Source of the DNA: Streptomyces sp. 15-116A
GTDB lineage: Bacteria; Actinomycetota; Actinomycetes; Streptomycetales; Streptomycetaceae
DNA: 35,590 nt
Direction of reading: 5' to 3'
Assembly: GCF_025290915.1 (NCBI RefSeq)
Contig: NZ_JAOCQE010000042.1
Location: 1-35,590, forward strand
Shown here: positions 25,015-33,720 of the stretch, piece by piece
How the letters are laid out: every line of letters begins with the position of its first letter
Numbering within the stretch: the stretch's first letter is position 1
Notes under the pieces: generated by a model
Database searches by the model: none
What the model was told of the DNA's origin: nothing
Seen by the model: the letters and a program-made list of their open reading frames with translations, nothing else
Position numbers and translations under genes: made by a program

Positions 25015-25552
25015 GAACAACCTCTCGGAACGTTGGAAAACGGCTTCCGGCCCCGTCCACAGTGGACAGGAGCCGACCGCCGGCTTGGGGATGGGCCGAC
25101 GGCGCGGGCGGGGGCCGGGGAGATGCACAGCGCCATGAACGGCGTCCGTATTCCCTCCGCGGCTGTCACCTCTTAGGTCATCGCGTTCTTTCCGGGAGCG
25201 TTACGCCCAATCCGCGTGGCCCGAGTCACACCCCGTAAGCATCCAAAAGTAGTCAGATGAGGACAAAAGCGGTCACCAGTGGTCGAGGCTGCCGCTTCGT
25301 GGCGGTTCGCCGGGCCTCACCATGGCCGACTTGCCCTCGCCGGACCGCGCGGTTGCGACTCCGCGCCTTCTCGGCACTCACTCTGCAGTCACCGTCTCCC
25401 CACCCTGTACCCACTCGGCGCCTCGCCCTCGCCGCCGGACCCCGCCGGATCGATGGAGATCCCGCGGGGTCCGGCAGGGGGGACGGCTCATCGGCCGGAC
25501 GATGCCACAGGAGGGGGATGGCACGCCGCGCCGGGCCGTCCGCGGAACGCGG
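25015..25552. other. hrdB promoter and leader region; whiH 3' flank
   Basis: About 540 bp without a supported gene. It holds the hrdB leader with an inverted repeat GTCCACAGTGGAC (25055-25067) about 40 nt before the start codon, and a possible SigR-type promoter at 25129-25154. The part nearest whiH shows only weak hairpins. The long open frames crossing it in other phases continue antisense through whiH and are shadows. Confidence 0.55.
25129..25154 (-). promoter_or_regulatory. Candidate SigR-type hrdB promoter
   Basis: On the minus strand GGAAT (25150-25154) is followed after 18 nt by GCT (25129-25131), close to the SigR consensus GGAAT-N18/19-GTT. It lies about 115 nt before the hrdB start. 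One hrdB promoter in S. coelicolor is known to be SigR-dependent. The imperfect -10 makes this tentative. Confidence 0.4.
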
Positions 25553-26440
25553 TCAGTGCTCGCGGGGAGCGGGCACCACGCGTTCTACGTCGGGGTGGAC
25601 CGTCAGCAGCTGGCGCATGGCCGCCTCGGCCGCCGCGCCGTCGCCGCCCGCGAGGGCGTCGACGATCCGGCCGTGGTGGGCCACCGAGGCCTCGTGCGGC
25701 CGCTCACAGCCCGTGACCGGACCGCCCGAGACCTGGAGCGCCGCGGAGACGATCCCCGACAGGTGCTCGAGCATGCGGTTGCCGGCGACCTGGATCAGCA
25801 GGGAGTGGAACTCGGAGTCGGCACGCGCGAAGGTGAGCGCGTCGCCCTGGCCGATGGCGTGGCTCATGATGTCGACCATCGCGGACAGGCGCTGCTGGAC
25901 GTCCTCGCGCCCGTGCCCGGCGGCCAGGCGGGCGGCCAGGGGCTCGATCGTCCAGCGCAGCTCACTGAGCTCACGGCGCTGGTCGTCCCGCTGCGGCCCG
26001 AAGGCCCGCCACTCGATGATGTCCGGGTCGAGCAGGTTCCAGTCGCTGACGGGGCGCACGCGCGTGCCCACGTTCGGGCGGGCGCTGACCAGGCCCTTGG
26101 CCTCCAGGACGCGGAGCGACTCGCGGACGACGGTGCGGGAGACCTCGAAACGCTGGCCGATCTCCTCGGGCACCAAGGGGCGGTCGGCGCCCAGATCACC
26201 CGAAACGATCATCTGCCCCAGCTGCTGGACGAGTTGGCCGTGCAACCCGCGGCCGCGGCTGCCCGCGGCGCGCCGGCTCACCCGGCCGAGCTCCGGGTCC
26301 GCGCCGTCCCAGACGTGTGCCCCGCCGCGGTCGACGGCGGGCGCCTCCTCAAAGGGGTAGCGGTCGAGTTCGCCCGGGCTCGCGAGGCCGGAGTCTGCGG
26401 AGCGGGCGGCGGTCATCATGGTGTGCGCAAGGGTACTCAC
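25553..26440 (-). CDS. whiH: Sporulation regulator WhiH (GntR family, FCD subfamily)
   Basis: A 295-residue GntR regulator directly upstream of hrdB in the same orientation, the known whiH position. After an N-terminal extension of about 60 residues, the winged helix-turn-helix is at about 66-128 (EEIGQRFEVSRTVVRESLRV) and the FCD domain at about 158-285. The FCD metal ligands appear intact: Asp208 and His212 in DSEFHSLL, and His255/256 in VAHHGRIVDAL. WhiH acts in the early phase of sporulation septation in aerial hyphae and its transcription depends on the sigma factor WhiG. GTG 26440 follows AAAGGA closely. ATG codons at residues 8-9 are alternative starts. A WhiG-like -10 box lies about 93 nt upstream. 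The ligand is unknown. Confidence 0.93.
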   Translation of the reverse strand: MSTLAHTMMTAARSADSGLASPGELDRYPFEEAPAVDRGGAHVWDGADPELGRVSRRAAGSRGRGLHGQLVQQLGQMIVSGDLGADRPLVPEEIGQRFEVSRTVVRESLRVLEAKGLVSARPNVGTRVRPVSDWNLLDPDIIEWRAFGPQRDDQRRELSELRWTIEPLAARLAAGHGREDVQQRLSAMVDIMSHAIGQGDALTFARADSEFHSLLIQVAGNRMLEHLSGIVSAALQVSGGPVTGCERPHEASVAHHGRIVDALAGGDGAAAEAAMRQLLTVHPDVERVVPAPREH

Positions 26441-26532
26441 GCATCCTTTGTCGGCGTGGCTTCCAACTCCCTTGAGGTCTTTGGTGAAAAGCACACGAAA
26501 GGGTGATCGCTCACGCCGTCGCAATTGACGCC

Positions 26533-26540
26533 TTATCGGA
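26533..26540 (-). promoter_or_regulatory. WhiG-type -10 element of whiH
   Basis: TCCGATAA on the minus strand differs by one base from the WhiG/SigD -10 consensus GCCGATAA. Upstream, GAAA (26552-26555) resembles the TAAA -35 but is only 11 nt away instead of the usual 14-16. The known WhiG dependence of whiH supports the assignment. Confidence 0.6.
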
Positions 26541-26603
26541 AAGAAATGGGCTTTCCCCGGGGAGTTGTGGGCACGGACGGACCGATAGCGGCATCGACGG
26601 TCG

Positions 26604-28529
26604 TCATCGGACCCTGCTGCGCAGGTTCGTGAACAGATACGCGCAGAGCAGCGTGCCCACGGACAACGCCATTGCGCCGCCCACGGGTTGTGCGATCAGC
26701 CGCAGCGCGGCCTCCAGGTAGCGGTCCCCTCCGAAGGGCCACCCGAGCGGGAACAGCTCACGCATCCGTGCGGGGAACCCGGCCGCGGCGCGCACCGACG
26801 ACCCCCGTGACATCCACTGCAGGAGGGGCACGACGAGGAGCGGTACGGCGACGACGGCGGCGAGCCCGGCACTGGTGGACCGGAACACACCCGCGGCCAG
26901 CACACCGGCCCAGGCGCACCCGATCACGAGTCCGAGCCAACTCGCGCTCAGGGCGAGCCAGTCGGCGGGAACCTCGACGAGCTCCCGTCCGTAGACGAGA
27001 TAGAGCACCTCGGCATCGCATCCGACGGTCAGGACGGCGAGCAGCAGCGCGCTCAGCGAGGCGACGAGGAGTTTGGCGGTGAGCAGCCCGAGCCGCCGGG
27101 GCACGGTGCCGCGATCCGCCGCCAGGGCGGGGTGGCGGAACTCGTCACCGAAGGCCAGCGCACCGAGCAGGCCTGCCCCGATCGCCGCGGGCGGCAGCGG
27201 CAGCTCCCTCGGCCACGCGGCGAGCAGCCGCGGCTGCGGCGTGTGTCCGAGCCGGGCCAGCAGCACGGCGCTGATCACGGACACGACGAGCACCGCGGCC
27301 CCGATCCCGAACCCGGTGCCGATCCCGGTCGCACGCCGGATCTCGTACCGCAAAGGGCGGAGGGGGCTGGGCGCCGGGCGGACGGTGATGGGGGGCGGCA
27401 ACTCGGCGAGGGGGTCGGGCGGGGGGCCGGCGTCGTCGTGGGGTGGATGCGGGTCTTTGGCGGTGGACGCGGGCGAGGCTTTCGTGGGAGGCGTTTCCTG
27501 GAGGGCGCTCACCGGTGACGTCTCGAGGGGAGTGCTCGACTGTGGCGGATGCCCGATGGGGCCGGTCACCGCCTCCGGAGCCCCATCGGCACGGGCGCTG
27601 GCACTGGTCTCGGCATCGGGGTGCTGCTCATCGGGGGGTGGGGCTGCCGCTCCCGGACCCATGTCTCCGAGCTCGTCCGCGAGTTGGTGCACCACGATGC
27701 CGTGGCGGAACGCCGTCTCGCCGATGGCCGCGCAGCTACTGCCGTAGACGGAGAGCTGGTTGCCTCCCTCCCGTACGACCTCCACGGAACGACGCGCGGC
27801 GCGGGCCTCCTTGGTGAGCAGCACGGAGAGGCGGGCGGCGTGCGGGCTGCGGACGGCGACGCGGGGACGCAGCCGGGTGCGGGCGAAGTCCGCGGTCTCC
27901 TGATCGGCGACGACCTTCCCCTGCTCCAGCGTGACCACCCGGTCCGAGAACCGCGCAGCCTCCTTGGGGTCCGCGGTCGTGCACAGCACGGTGCCGCCCT
28001 GGGCCGCGTACGTCCGCAGAACACCGTAGAGCCAGCGGTTCTCGCGAACGGAGAGCCCGTGCGCGGGGTTGTCGAGCACGAGCGTGTGCGGGTCCGCGAG
28101 CAGCGCGCAGGCCAGCCCGAGCCGGCGGTGCACGCCGCGTGAGAGCGTGCCGAGCCGTTCGTCGCGCAGGCTCACGAGGCCGATCACCTCGAGGACTTCG
28201 TCGGCCCGGCCGCCCGGGACGCCCGCGGCGGCGCACAGCATGCGCAGATGCCCACGCACCGTACGGGCGGGGTGGCCCGGCACATCGCCGAGCAGCACGC
28301 CGACTTCGCGGGCGGGGTGGGCGATGCGGTGCAGCGGGCGTCCTCTGAAGTAGGTGATGCCACGGCCCGGTTGCAGCTCGAGCATGAGTCGAAGTGCCGT
28401 CGTCTTGCCGGCGCCCGGTGCTCCGAGCAGCGCGGTCACGCGGCCCTCGGGCGCCTCGAACGAGACGTCGTCGACGGCGGGCGGAAGCTCTTTGCGGGGG
28501 TTGCTGGTCAATCCGATGGCCTGGATCAT
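26604..28529 (-). CDS. ABC transporter, fused ATPase and permease domains, with degenerate ATPase motifs
   Basis: A 641-residue fusion. Residues 1 to about 215 are an ABC ATPase with a good Walker A (GAPGAGKTT, 36-44). The signature is TLSRGVHRRL instead of LSGGQ, and Walker B is TLVLDNPAHGL, with Asn154 where the catalytic Glu should be. The switch-histidine position is Ala186 (TVLCTTADPKEA). Residues about 290-385 are a Pro/Ser/Thr-rich linker. From about 400 on there are about six transmembrane helices of ABC-2 type. With those substitutions ATP hydrolysis should be slow or absent, although binding may persist. The start ATG 28529 has no ribosome binding site. TATCTT about 12 nt upstream may be a -10 box of a leaderless mRNA. 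The substrate is unknown. Position next to whiH is conserved as I recall it. Confidence 0.85.
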   Translation of the reverse strand: MIQAIGLTSNPRKELPPAVDDVSFEAPEGRVTALLGAPGAGKTTALRLMLELQPGRGITYFRGRPLHRIAHPAREVGVLLGDVPGHPARTVRGHLRMLCAAAGVPGGRADEVLEVIGLVSLRDERLGTLSRGVHRRLGLACALLADPHTLVLDNPAHGLSVRENRWLYGVLRTYAAQGGTVLCTTADPKEAARFSDRVVTLEQGKVVADQETADFARTRLRPRVAVRSPHAARLSVLLTKEARAARRSVEVVREGGNQLSVYGSSCAAIGETAFRHGIVVHQLADELGDMGPGAAAPPPDEQHPDAETSASARADGAPEAVTGPIGHPPQSSTPLETSPVSALQETPPTKASPASTAKDPHPPHDDAGPPPDPLAELPPPITVRPAPSPLRPLRYEIRRATGIGTGFGIGAAVLVVSVISAVLLARLGHTPQPRLLAAWPRELPLPPAAIGAGLLGALAFGDEFRHPALAADRGTVPRRLGLLTAKLLVASLSALLLAVLTVGCDAEVLYLVYGRELVEVPADWLALSASWLGLVIGCAWAGVLAAGVFRSTSAGLAAVVAVPLLVVPLLQWMSRGSSVRAAAGFPARMRELFPLGWPFGGDRYLEAALRLIAQPVGGAMALSVGTLLCAYLFTNLRSRVR

Positions 28530-28653
28530 CCGAAGCAAGATAGCGCGCCAAAACGGATTTTTCGGGAATCGCCGGGCTTGCTGAGGATGCGGACAGGCCC
28601 AGGTCGCGGCTGCGTGCTCGCGCTCCGGCCGTCGACCGGTCAGGGCGTCCTCG

Positions 28654-29412
28654 TCAGACCTCGGGCCGCAGCATCGGCGGATTGAGCAGTGTCGCTCCGC
28701 CGGCCCGGAAGAGCTGGGCGGGGCGACCGCCCTGCCGGGTGGTCGTACCGCCGGTGGGCACGAGGAAGCCCGGCGTCCCGGTCACTTTGCGGTGGAAGTT
28801 GCGCGGGTCGAGCGCCACTCCCCAGACCGCCTCGTAGACCCGGCGCAGCTCACCGACGGTGAACTCGGGCGGACAGAAGGCGGTCGCCAGCGAGGAGTAC
28901 TCGATCTTGGAGCGGGCGCGCTCCACACCGTCCGCCAGGATCTGGGCGTGGTCGAAGGCGAGCGGCGCCACCGGCTCGCCGTCCCGGCCGTAACCGCCCT
29001 GCTGCAGCAGTTCCTCGACCGGCGCCCAGCGGGCGTTGCTGGCGTCGCCACCGGCGCGCGGTGCGGGCAGATCGGGTGCGAGGGCCAGGTGCGCGACGCT
29101 GACGACACGCATCCGCGGATCACGCTTCGGATCACCGTACGTCGCGAGCTGTTCCAGGTGAGCCCCGTTGTCCTGGGCGGGCACGGCGGGGTCGTGGACC
29201 CGCAGTCCCGTCTCCTCGGCCAGCTCGCGTGCCGCCGCCTGCGCCAGGTCCTCGTCGGCCCGCACGAAGCCGCCCGGCAGGGCCCAGCGGCCCTGAAACG
29301 GCGGCTCGCCCCTGCGCACCGCCAGCGCGCACAGGGAATGGCGGCGCACGGTCAGCACGACCAGGTCCACAGTGACGGCGAAGGGCGGAAAGGCTGACGG
29401 GTCGTAGGGCAT
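28654..29412 (-). CDS. Nudix hydrolase-like regulator (NrtR type: Nudix + winged helix)
   Basis: A 252-residue protein from ATG 29412. A full Nudix box is present at Gly48 to Leu70 (G-x5-E-x7-R-E-L-x-E-E-x-G-L). The C-terminal part, about 165-252 (FTVGELRRVYEAVWG and NFHRKVTGTPGFLVPTG), is the winged-helix domain that distinguishes NrtR-like transcription regulators from plain Nudix enzymes. NrtR proteins sense ADP-ribose or related nucleotides and repress NAD or sugar metabolism genes. The genes controlled here are unknown. The frame continues upstream to an ATG at about 29469, but TATGAT sits 6 nt before ATG 29412, arguing for a leaderless start there with an operator overlapping the promoter. 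It may share a transcript with the debranching-like gene upstream only by read-through. Confidence 0.87.
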   Translation of the reverse strand: MPYDPSAFPPFAVTVDLVVLTVRRHSLCALAVRRGEPPFQGRWALPGGFVRADEDLAQAAARELAEETGLRVHDPAVPAQDNGAHLEQLATYGDPKRDPRMRVVSVAHLALAPDLPAPRAGGDASNARWAPVEELLQQGGYGRDGEPVAPLAFDHAQILADGVERARSKIEYSSLATAFCPPEFTVGELRRVYEAVWGVALDPRNFHRKVTGTPGFLVPTGGTTTRQGGRPAQLFRAGGATLLNPPMLRPEV

Positions 29413-29418
29413 GCCGCG

Positions 29419-29443
29419 ATCATAGTCGTCTGCCTGACGATAA
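29419..29443 (-). promoter_or_regulatory. -10 box and palindromic operator of the Nudix regulator gene
   Basis: On the minus strand, TTATCGTC-AGGCA-GACGACTA is an inverted repeat (perfect TCGTC/GACGA core, 6 of 8 positions in each arm). It runs directly into the ideal -10 hexamer TATGAT (29419-29424), and the ATG follows 6 nt later. This is where an autoregulating repressor would bind. Confidence 0.6.
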
Positions 29444-29543
29444 ACACTCCCTTCGTCGGTCGCATCCATGGCTGATCCACGTCGGTCCACCACGGCCCGC
29501 GCTGTCCGCGTCCGGTATGGCGGCGATCAGGCGTCCTTCCAGG

Positions 29544-31781
29544 TCACGCTCCCAGCCGCAGTCTGTCCGCCGCCTCCTCGACCATGGCCGTTCCGAGTCG
29601 GCCGACCCGTACGGCGAAGGGTGCTCCGGCGACGCGCAGCCCGGTGAGGACGATCTCGCCCAGCGGTGCGCCTGGCATCGGGCGGAGGGTGACGGTGCCG
29701 GCCGGGGCGTCCGGACGGATTCCCGCGAGGGTGGTGATCAGCAGGACGCCGGCGGCCGCGGCGGTGGCCGCGGGGCGGCAGGCGGCCGGGTGCGGAAGCG
29801 GGGCGCCGCCCTCCGTCCGCTGCTGACCGGCGTACATCTCAGGCAGTCGGTACCCGAACGCCTCCGCCGCCCCGAGCACCCCCCGCAGCAGCGAGGCCGC
29901 CTCCCGCTCGTGCCCCGCCGCGGCGAGACCCGTGACGGCGAGTGCCGTCTCATGGACGCGTACGGCACCGGCGCGGTGTCCGAACGGGTTGTGGCCCGGC
30001 TCGTCGGCGGCCAGTCCGCGCAGCCCCCAGCCCGAATCCATCCCGGGCCCGCCGAGCAGCCGGGCCAATTGCTCGACGCTCCCCTTGTCGAGGAGCCCTG
30101 GGGCCAGTTGGCCCCCGCCCAGCAGGCCGGTGTCGAGGAGGTGCACCGTCCAGGAGCCCAGCTGCGGCACGAGGCGGCCGTCGGGACCGCGCGCCGCAGC
30201 CGGTCTTCCGCCACCGCCACCGCCACCGTCATCGATCCGGAAGTCCTCCTGGAAGGCCTTACGCAGTGCGGCCGCCCACTGCCGAAGACCGTCCGCGCCC
30301 GGTCTGCCACAGGCGTCGAGCAGATCGGCTCCGAGCAGCGCGGCCCGATGGGCGTGGGCCTGCGTTTCACAGCGGAGGGGGCTGTCCGGGCCCACGTCGG
30401 GCAGGTAGACACCGTCGCCCGCCGTGTTCCGCAGCCAGGTCAGACAGCGTTCGGCGGCGGGCAGCAGCTCCTGCGTCTCACGCTCGGGCAGACCCCAGCG
30501 GTGAGCCTCGGCGAGCAGCACCGGGAACAGCAGGGTGGCCTCCACGCCCGTGCAACTCGGTGGGAGATGCGGTCCCGCGTCGCGGCGCGGTCCGGGGATC
30601 AGGCCCGACCGCGGCCCGGAACCGGTGAGTTGAGTGCCGGCGAGTGTGCGCAGGGTGCCTGCCGCGAGGCCGGTACCGAGGGGCAGTGTCATGCGCGCCG
30701 CAGCGAGTGCCTCTGCCGGGGCCAGACCGCATCGCCATGGTGTGCCGGCGGCCAGGTGGACGGCGGTGGGGTGCGTGGGGCTACGGACCAGGAGCGCCTG
30801 GAGATCTTCGATGCTCGTCCGCAGCAGCGCGGACACCCGGGCGTCGTCCGCCACGGCACGGGCAGGCGCCAGCGGGCTCGTGGCCGCGCGGCCCGCCGTG
30901 CGCAGGGGCGCCGTTCCCTCCAGCCGTACGCGCAGTTCCAGGCGCACGCTGCCGCCCGGGGGCAGTTCGAGCTGCCAGCGCAGCAGTCCGGCCGAGGCGA
31001 GCGCGTCGGCGGGCGGCGGCTCGGCCGTGACCGACGCGCTTCCCGCTGCGCAGGCCCAGCGCAGACCGGTGTCGTGCACGCCGGCGGGGAGCTCCGGCCC
31101 CGGGTGGCCGGACGCGATCGCTCCGAGGTCGGCGAGGTCCGTGCCGAGGGCCACCTCGACGGGCAGACGCAGCGTGCGCGAGGCGGCGCTGTGCAGGGTG
31201 ATCCGCTCGGTGCCGTCCGCGCACCGGAGGCGTTCGACGAGGACGTCGGGGTCCGGGCTCCCGTGCGGGGCGGAGCGCAGCGTTCCCACGAAACGGGCGC
31301 GATCGGCTGCGACCATCCGGGCCTGCACCGCGAGCGGTTCTCTTCCGCCGACACGGATCTGACAGCGCGAGAGCAGACGCCGCCCCGCCCGGTAGAACCC
31401 CTCCAGCCCACGACCGGTCAGCTGGCCGCCTTCCGTCGAGATGGCGAGTCCGGGAAGTGCGACGCAGATCAGAGCCGTGTGAACGGGCGGCAGCTCGGGT
31501 GCCCATCGGGGAGCCGCGCCCGGGACGCCCTGCGTGCTCGACCTCCGAGGTCCCGGCCTGAGGGGCGAGGAGGCCGGCGGGCGTGCGGCCGTGGGCGGCG
31601 AGCCGGGCGCCGAGCCCGTCCGGGCCGGTGGCGGTACGGAGGGGCCGGGGGCGTCGCCCGTGCCGGGTCGCGCGTCGGCAGGAGTGCTGAGCAGGCGTCC
31701 AGTGCTGAGCCGAGAAGCGTGCCCTGCCTCGGAGAAGTGGTCGTCGCCGGCCGGGGGCCGGGGCGGACGCGGCTGGTGCAT
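29544..31781 (-). CDS. Glycogen debranching (amylo-alpha-1,6-glucosidase)-like protein
   Basis: A 745-residue protein. After a Pro/Ser/Gly-rich N-terminus of about 90 residues comes the N-terminal beta domain of the GDE family (GGQLTGRGLEGFYRAGRRLLSR). The (alpha/alpha)6 barrel of glycoside hydrolase family 63/GDE type starts at about 300: SIEDLQALL, then GTPWRCGLAPAEALAAARM where genuine enzymes have AG-x-PWF..-GRD. The barrel continues with WTVHLLDTGLLGGGQL and the C-terminal RPMPGAPLGEIVLTGLRV. The replacement of the usual phenylalanine-glycine-arginine-aspartate segment by WRCGLAPAE suggests the catalytic acid motif is altered, so activity on glycogen branches is uncertain. ATG 31781 has a poor ribosome binding site. 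Its frame is open further upstream, but composition there is not protein-like. The Nudix regulator gene follows after 131 bp. Confidence 0.8.
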   Translation of the reverse strand: MHQPRPPRPPAGDDHFSEAGHASRLSTGRLLSTPADARPGTGDAPGPSVPPPARTGSAPGSPPTAARPPASSPLRPGPRRSSTQGVPGAAPRWAPELPPVHTALICVALPGLAISTEGGQLTGRGLEGFYRAGRRLLSRCQIRVGGREPLAVQARMVAADRARFVGTLRSAPHGSPDPDVLVERLRCADGTERITLHSAASRTLRLPVEVALGTDLADLGAIASGHPGPELPAGVHDTGLRWACAAGSASVTAEPPPADALASAGLLRWQLELPPGGSVRLELRVRLEGTAPLRTAGRAATSPLAPARAVADDARVSALLRTSIEDLQALLVRSPTHPTAVHLAAGTPWRCGLAPAEALAAARMTLPLGTGLAAGTLRTLAGTQLTGSGPRSGLIPGPRRDAGPHLPPSCTGVEATLLFPVLLAEAHRWGLPERETQELLPAAERCLTWLRNTAGDGVYLPDVGPDSPLRCETQAHAHRAALLGADLLDACGRPGADGLRQWAAALRKAFQEDFRIDDGGGGGGGRPAAARGPDGRLVPQLGSWTVHLLDTGLLGGGQLAPGLLDKGSVEQLARLLGGPGMDSGWGLRGLAADEPGHNPFGHRAGAVRVHETALAVTGLAAAGHEREAASLLRGVLGAAEAFGYRLPEMYAGQQRTEGGAPLPHPAACRPAATAAAAGVLLITTLAGIRPDAPAGTVTLRPMPGAPLGEIVLTGLRVAGAPFAVRVGRLGTAMVEEAADRLRLGA

Positions 31782-32138
31782 GGGACGGCTTTCTGTGCGC
31801 TCCGGGGGCCCTGACCGTGTCCGATGCCGGGGGCTTCCGGGCGGGCAGGGGCTGCACGGCGTCCCGCCTCGTGCAGGCGTTCTGCCACTCAGACGAACGG
31901 CACCGGCCTGCGCCAGGTCACGCCCGCAGCCGGGTGACCGCACGGTCGGCCCGCCGGATCCACCCGGTCCGCGCGGAACCCTTGCCGTCCGTTTCATCCA
32001 TCGCAAAACGCCCGCCCGCCGACGACGCCAGAAGCCGTTTCCTTCGCTTCGGCCGTCGAGCGCCGGACCTCCCGCCGCGACCCGCTGAGCCCGCACGCGT
32101 GCCCAGGTCACCGCGCGTGCCGCTGTCTGCCCGCTCAC
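31782..32138. other. Region between the DUF4192 and debranching-like genes
   Basis: About 357 bp. It must hold the promoter of the debranching-like gene. A 27-codon minus-strand frame (ATG 32001 to stop 31918, beginning MDETDGKGSARTG) is seen, but it has only a weak ribosome binding site and no recognisable relatives, so I do not call it a gene. No clear terminator or palindrome was found. Confidence 0.45.
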
Positions 32139-33680
32139 TCATTCCTCCCCGTCGCCGCTCTCGACACCCGCCGGCCGGGCGCCTTCCTGCCGGTCCTGCC
32201 GCCCAGGCACGCCATCCGGGCGCCTGCTGCCCGCTGCCCCGCCTCCGGGGTGCGTGCGGTCCGCCGATCGGCGCGGATGCGGAACCCGGGCGCCCGGTCC
32301 GCGAGCTTCCGCGCGCGACCGGCGCGGGGAACGGCTGCCGCGGGCACCGGCGGGCGTACGTCGAGGCCGTCCGCGGTGCGAGGGGGCCTCCTGCGGGACG
32401 GGCATGGACGGCTCGGATTTCTCCGGATTCGCCCGGTTCTCGCGTTCCGCACGCAGACAGCGGCGGACGGATTCCGGGTCGAGGCCCTCGTTGCAGGCCT
32501 GGTGCAGGAGACGGGCGAACAGGTAGTCGGGATCGGCACCCAAGGCCATGGCGAGTGCCTCCCTGGCCTCGAGTTCGTCGCCGGTCGACCAGGCGACCCA
32601 GCCGGCGAGGGTGAGGGGTGCCGCGGCGTGTTCGCCGTAGGGACCGACGCAGCGCCGCGCCAGGGCGCGCCACAGCCTCAGGGCGTGACTCGCGCTCTCG
32701 CCCTCCATCCACTCGGCCGCGCGGTCGCGGGTCGTGCGGTCCTGCAGACCGAGGATCAGCGTGGCCGCCTCGTCGTGAGTGACCAGCTCGTCGTCACGCA
32801 GATCCGCCGCGAGCATGCCGGTCACGGGCGGGGCGTCGGCGAGCCGGCCCATGATCCGCTCAGCGAGTTGCAGCGTCTCCTCGGCTACCTCATGGCGCCC
32901 TGCCGTGTCGAGCATCCGGGGGACCAGCGTCAGCCCCGCGGCATCCAGCGCGACTTCCTGCTCGAGCCCGGCGGGCTTGTCCCAGGGGAGCAGCCTGGCG
33001 CGCAGTTCGCGCAGTGTGCCGCGTACCTGGAGCCCCGCGTAGGTCGCGGCGGCGGCCAGCACGGACGTACCGGGCAGGCCCATGGGTGTGCCCTCGGCCG
33101 GGCAGCAGTCCTGGTTGTCGCAGCAGTACGACCAGAACCGCCCGTCGGAGATGCACAGGGCCTCCACCACCGGCACATCGAGTCCGCCGCACTCCAGCCG
33201 CAGGGTCCGGGCGAGCGGCCCCAGCCGTTCCTTGACCTGGCGGCCGGATTCACCCTTCACCGGTTCCTGGCAGAGAAAGACGACCATCTGCTCGGGCCGG
33301 GCGCCCCGGCGTTCGCTGCCCGTCACCAGGCCGTGGGCCAGTTGGCGGGCGGCGGACGGCCAGTCGTCCGCGTTCGCGGGGATGCCGAGCCGTGCGCGAC
33401 CTCCGAACCGGCCACGTCCGTCCCGGTCGTGCAGGGCCACCAGGACGATGCTGTCCTCCGGGCGGTACCCGAGCAGATAGGGCAGCGCGTCGGCGAGTTC
33501 GGCCGGGGAGCGCAGGGTGACCTGCTGTTCCTCGCCGTGGCCGACGTAGGCGGTGCAGCCGAGTTCGTCCGCGGATAGGTCGTGGTCGTGCGCGGGACGG
33601 TCGTGGCCGTCTCCCCGTGCGCCAGAGCCGGTGATGTCGCCGTTTTCGGAGGATCCAGTCGTTTCGCTGTGATTCGTCAT
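32139..33680 (-). CDS. DUF4192 family protein
   Basis: A 513-residue protein. Residues 1 to about 45 are hydrophilic and His/Asp-rich. The DUF4192 domain follows, opening with [31 protein letters not shown]. It contains the conserved cysteine cluster [17 protein letters not shown] (five Cys within about ten residues, a possible metal or redox site). The far C-terminal part resembles a helical repeat ([20 protein letters not shown] and [20 protein letters not shown]). The last ~90 residues are Arg/Pro/Gly-rich and low complexity. The family is actinobacterial and of unknown function. The start is ATG 33680, with no ordinary ribosome binding site because a 6-bp palindrome abuts it. It is divergent from the RecQ-type helicase across 143 bp, a link that recurs in actinomycetes as far as I recall. 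Confidence 0.85.
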   Translation of the reverse strand: MTNHSETTGSSENGDITGSGARGDGHDRPAHDHDLSADELGCTAYVGHGEEQQVTLRSPAELADALPYLLGYRPEDSIVLVALHDRDGRGRFGGRARLGIPANADDWPSAARQLAHGLVTGSERRGARPEQMVVFLCQEPVKGESGRQVKERLGPLARTLRLECGGLDVPVVEALCISDGRFWSYCCDNQDCCPAEGTPMGLPGTSVLAAAATYAGLQVRGTLRELRARLLPWDKPAGLEQEVALDAAGLTLVPRMLDTAGRHEVAEETLQLAERIMGRLADAPPVTGMLAADLRDDELVTHDEAATLILGLQDRTTRDRAAEWMEGESASHALRLWRALARRCVGPYGEHAAAPLTLAGWVAWSTGDELEAREALAMALGADPDYLFARLLHQACNEGLDPESVRRCLRAERENRANPEKSEPSMPVPQEAPSHRGRPRRTPAGARGSRSPRRSRAEARGPGARVPHPRRSADRTHPGGGAAGSRRPDGVPGRQDRQEGARPAGVESGDGEE

Positions 33681-33696
33681 GCGAGAACGATCTCGC
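33681..33696. promoter_or_regulatory. Inverted repeat abutting the DUF4192 start codon
   Basis: GCGAGA-ACGA-TCTCGC, perfect 6-bp arms with a 4-nt centre, ends at the base next to the ATG where a ribosome binding site would be expected. It may be an operator, or a leader hairpin occluding initiation. It is not a LexA box as I know it. Confidence 0.45.
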
Positions 33697-33720
33697 GGAA
33701 TGCAATCTTCCGGTTTCGCC

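Noticed and set aside
23521..25176. 551-residue plus-strand frame opposite hrdB
   Set aside because: Antisense shadow. The Gly/Leu repeats simply reflect the complement of the AKK repeat.
25257..26506. Long plus-strand frames between hrdB and whiH and through whiH
   Set aside because: No ribosome binding sites, Arg/Pro-rich products, and opposite to the recognisable WhiH protein.
31918..32001. 27-codon minus-strand frame in the leader of the debranching-like gene
   Set aside because: Too short, with a weak ribosome binding site and no recognisable relatives; not enough to call a leader peptide.
32135..32539. Possible frameshift at the C-terminus of the DUF4192 gene
   Set aside because: Another frame looks equally plausible over the low-complexity tail, but Arg/Pro/Ala-rich sequence appears in every frame here and I cannot compare orthologues.
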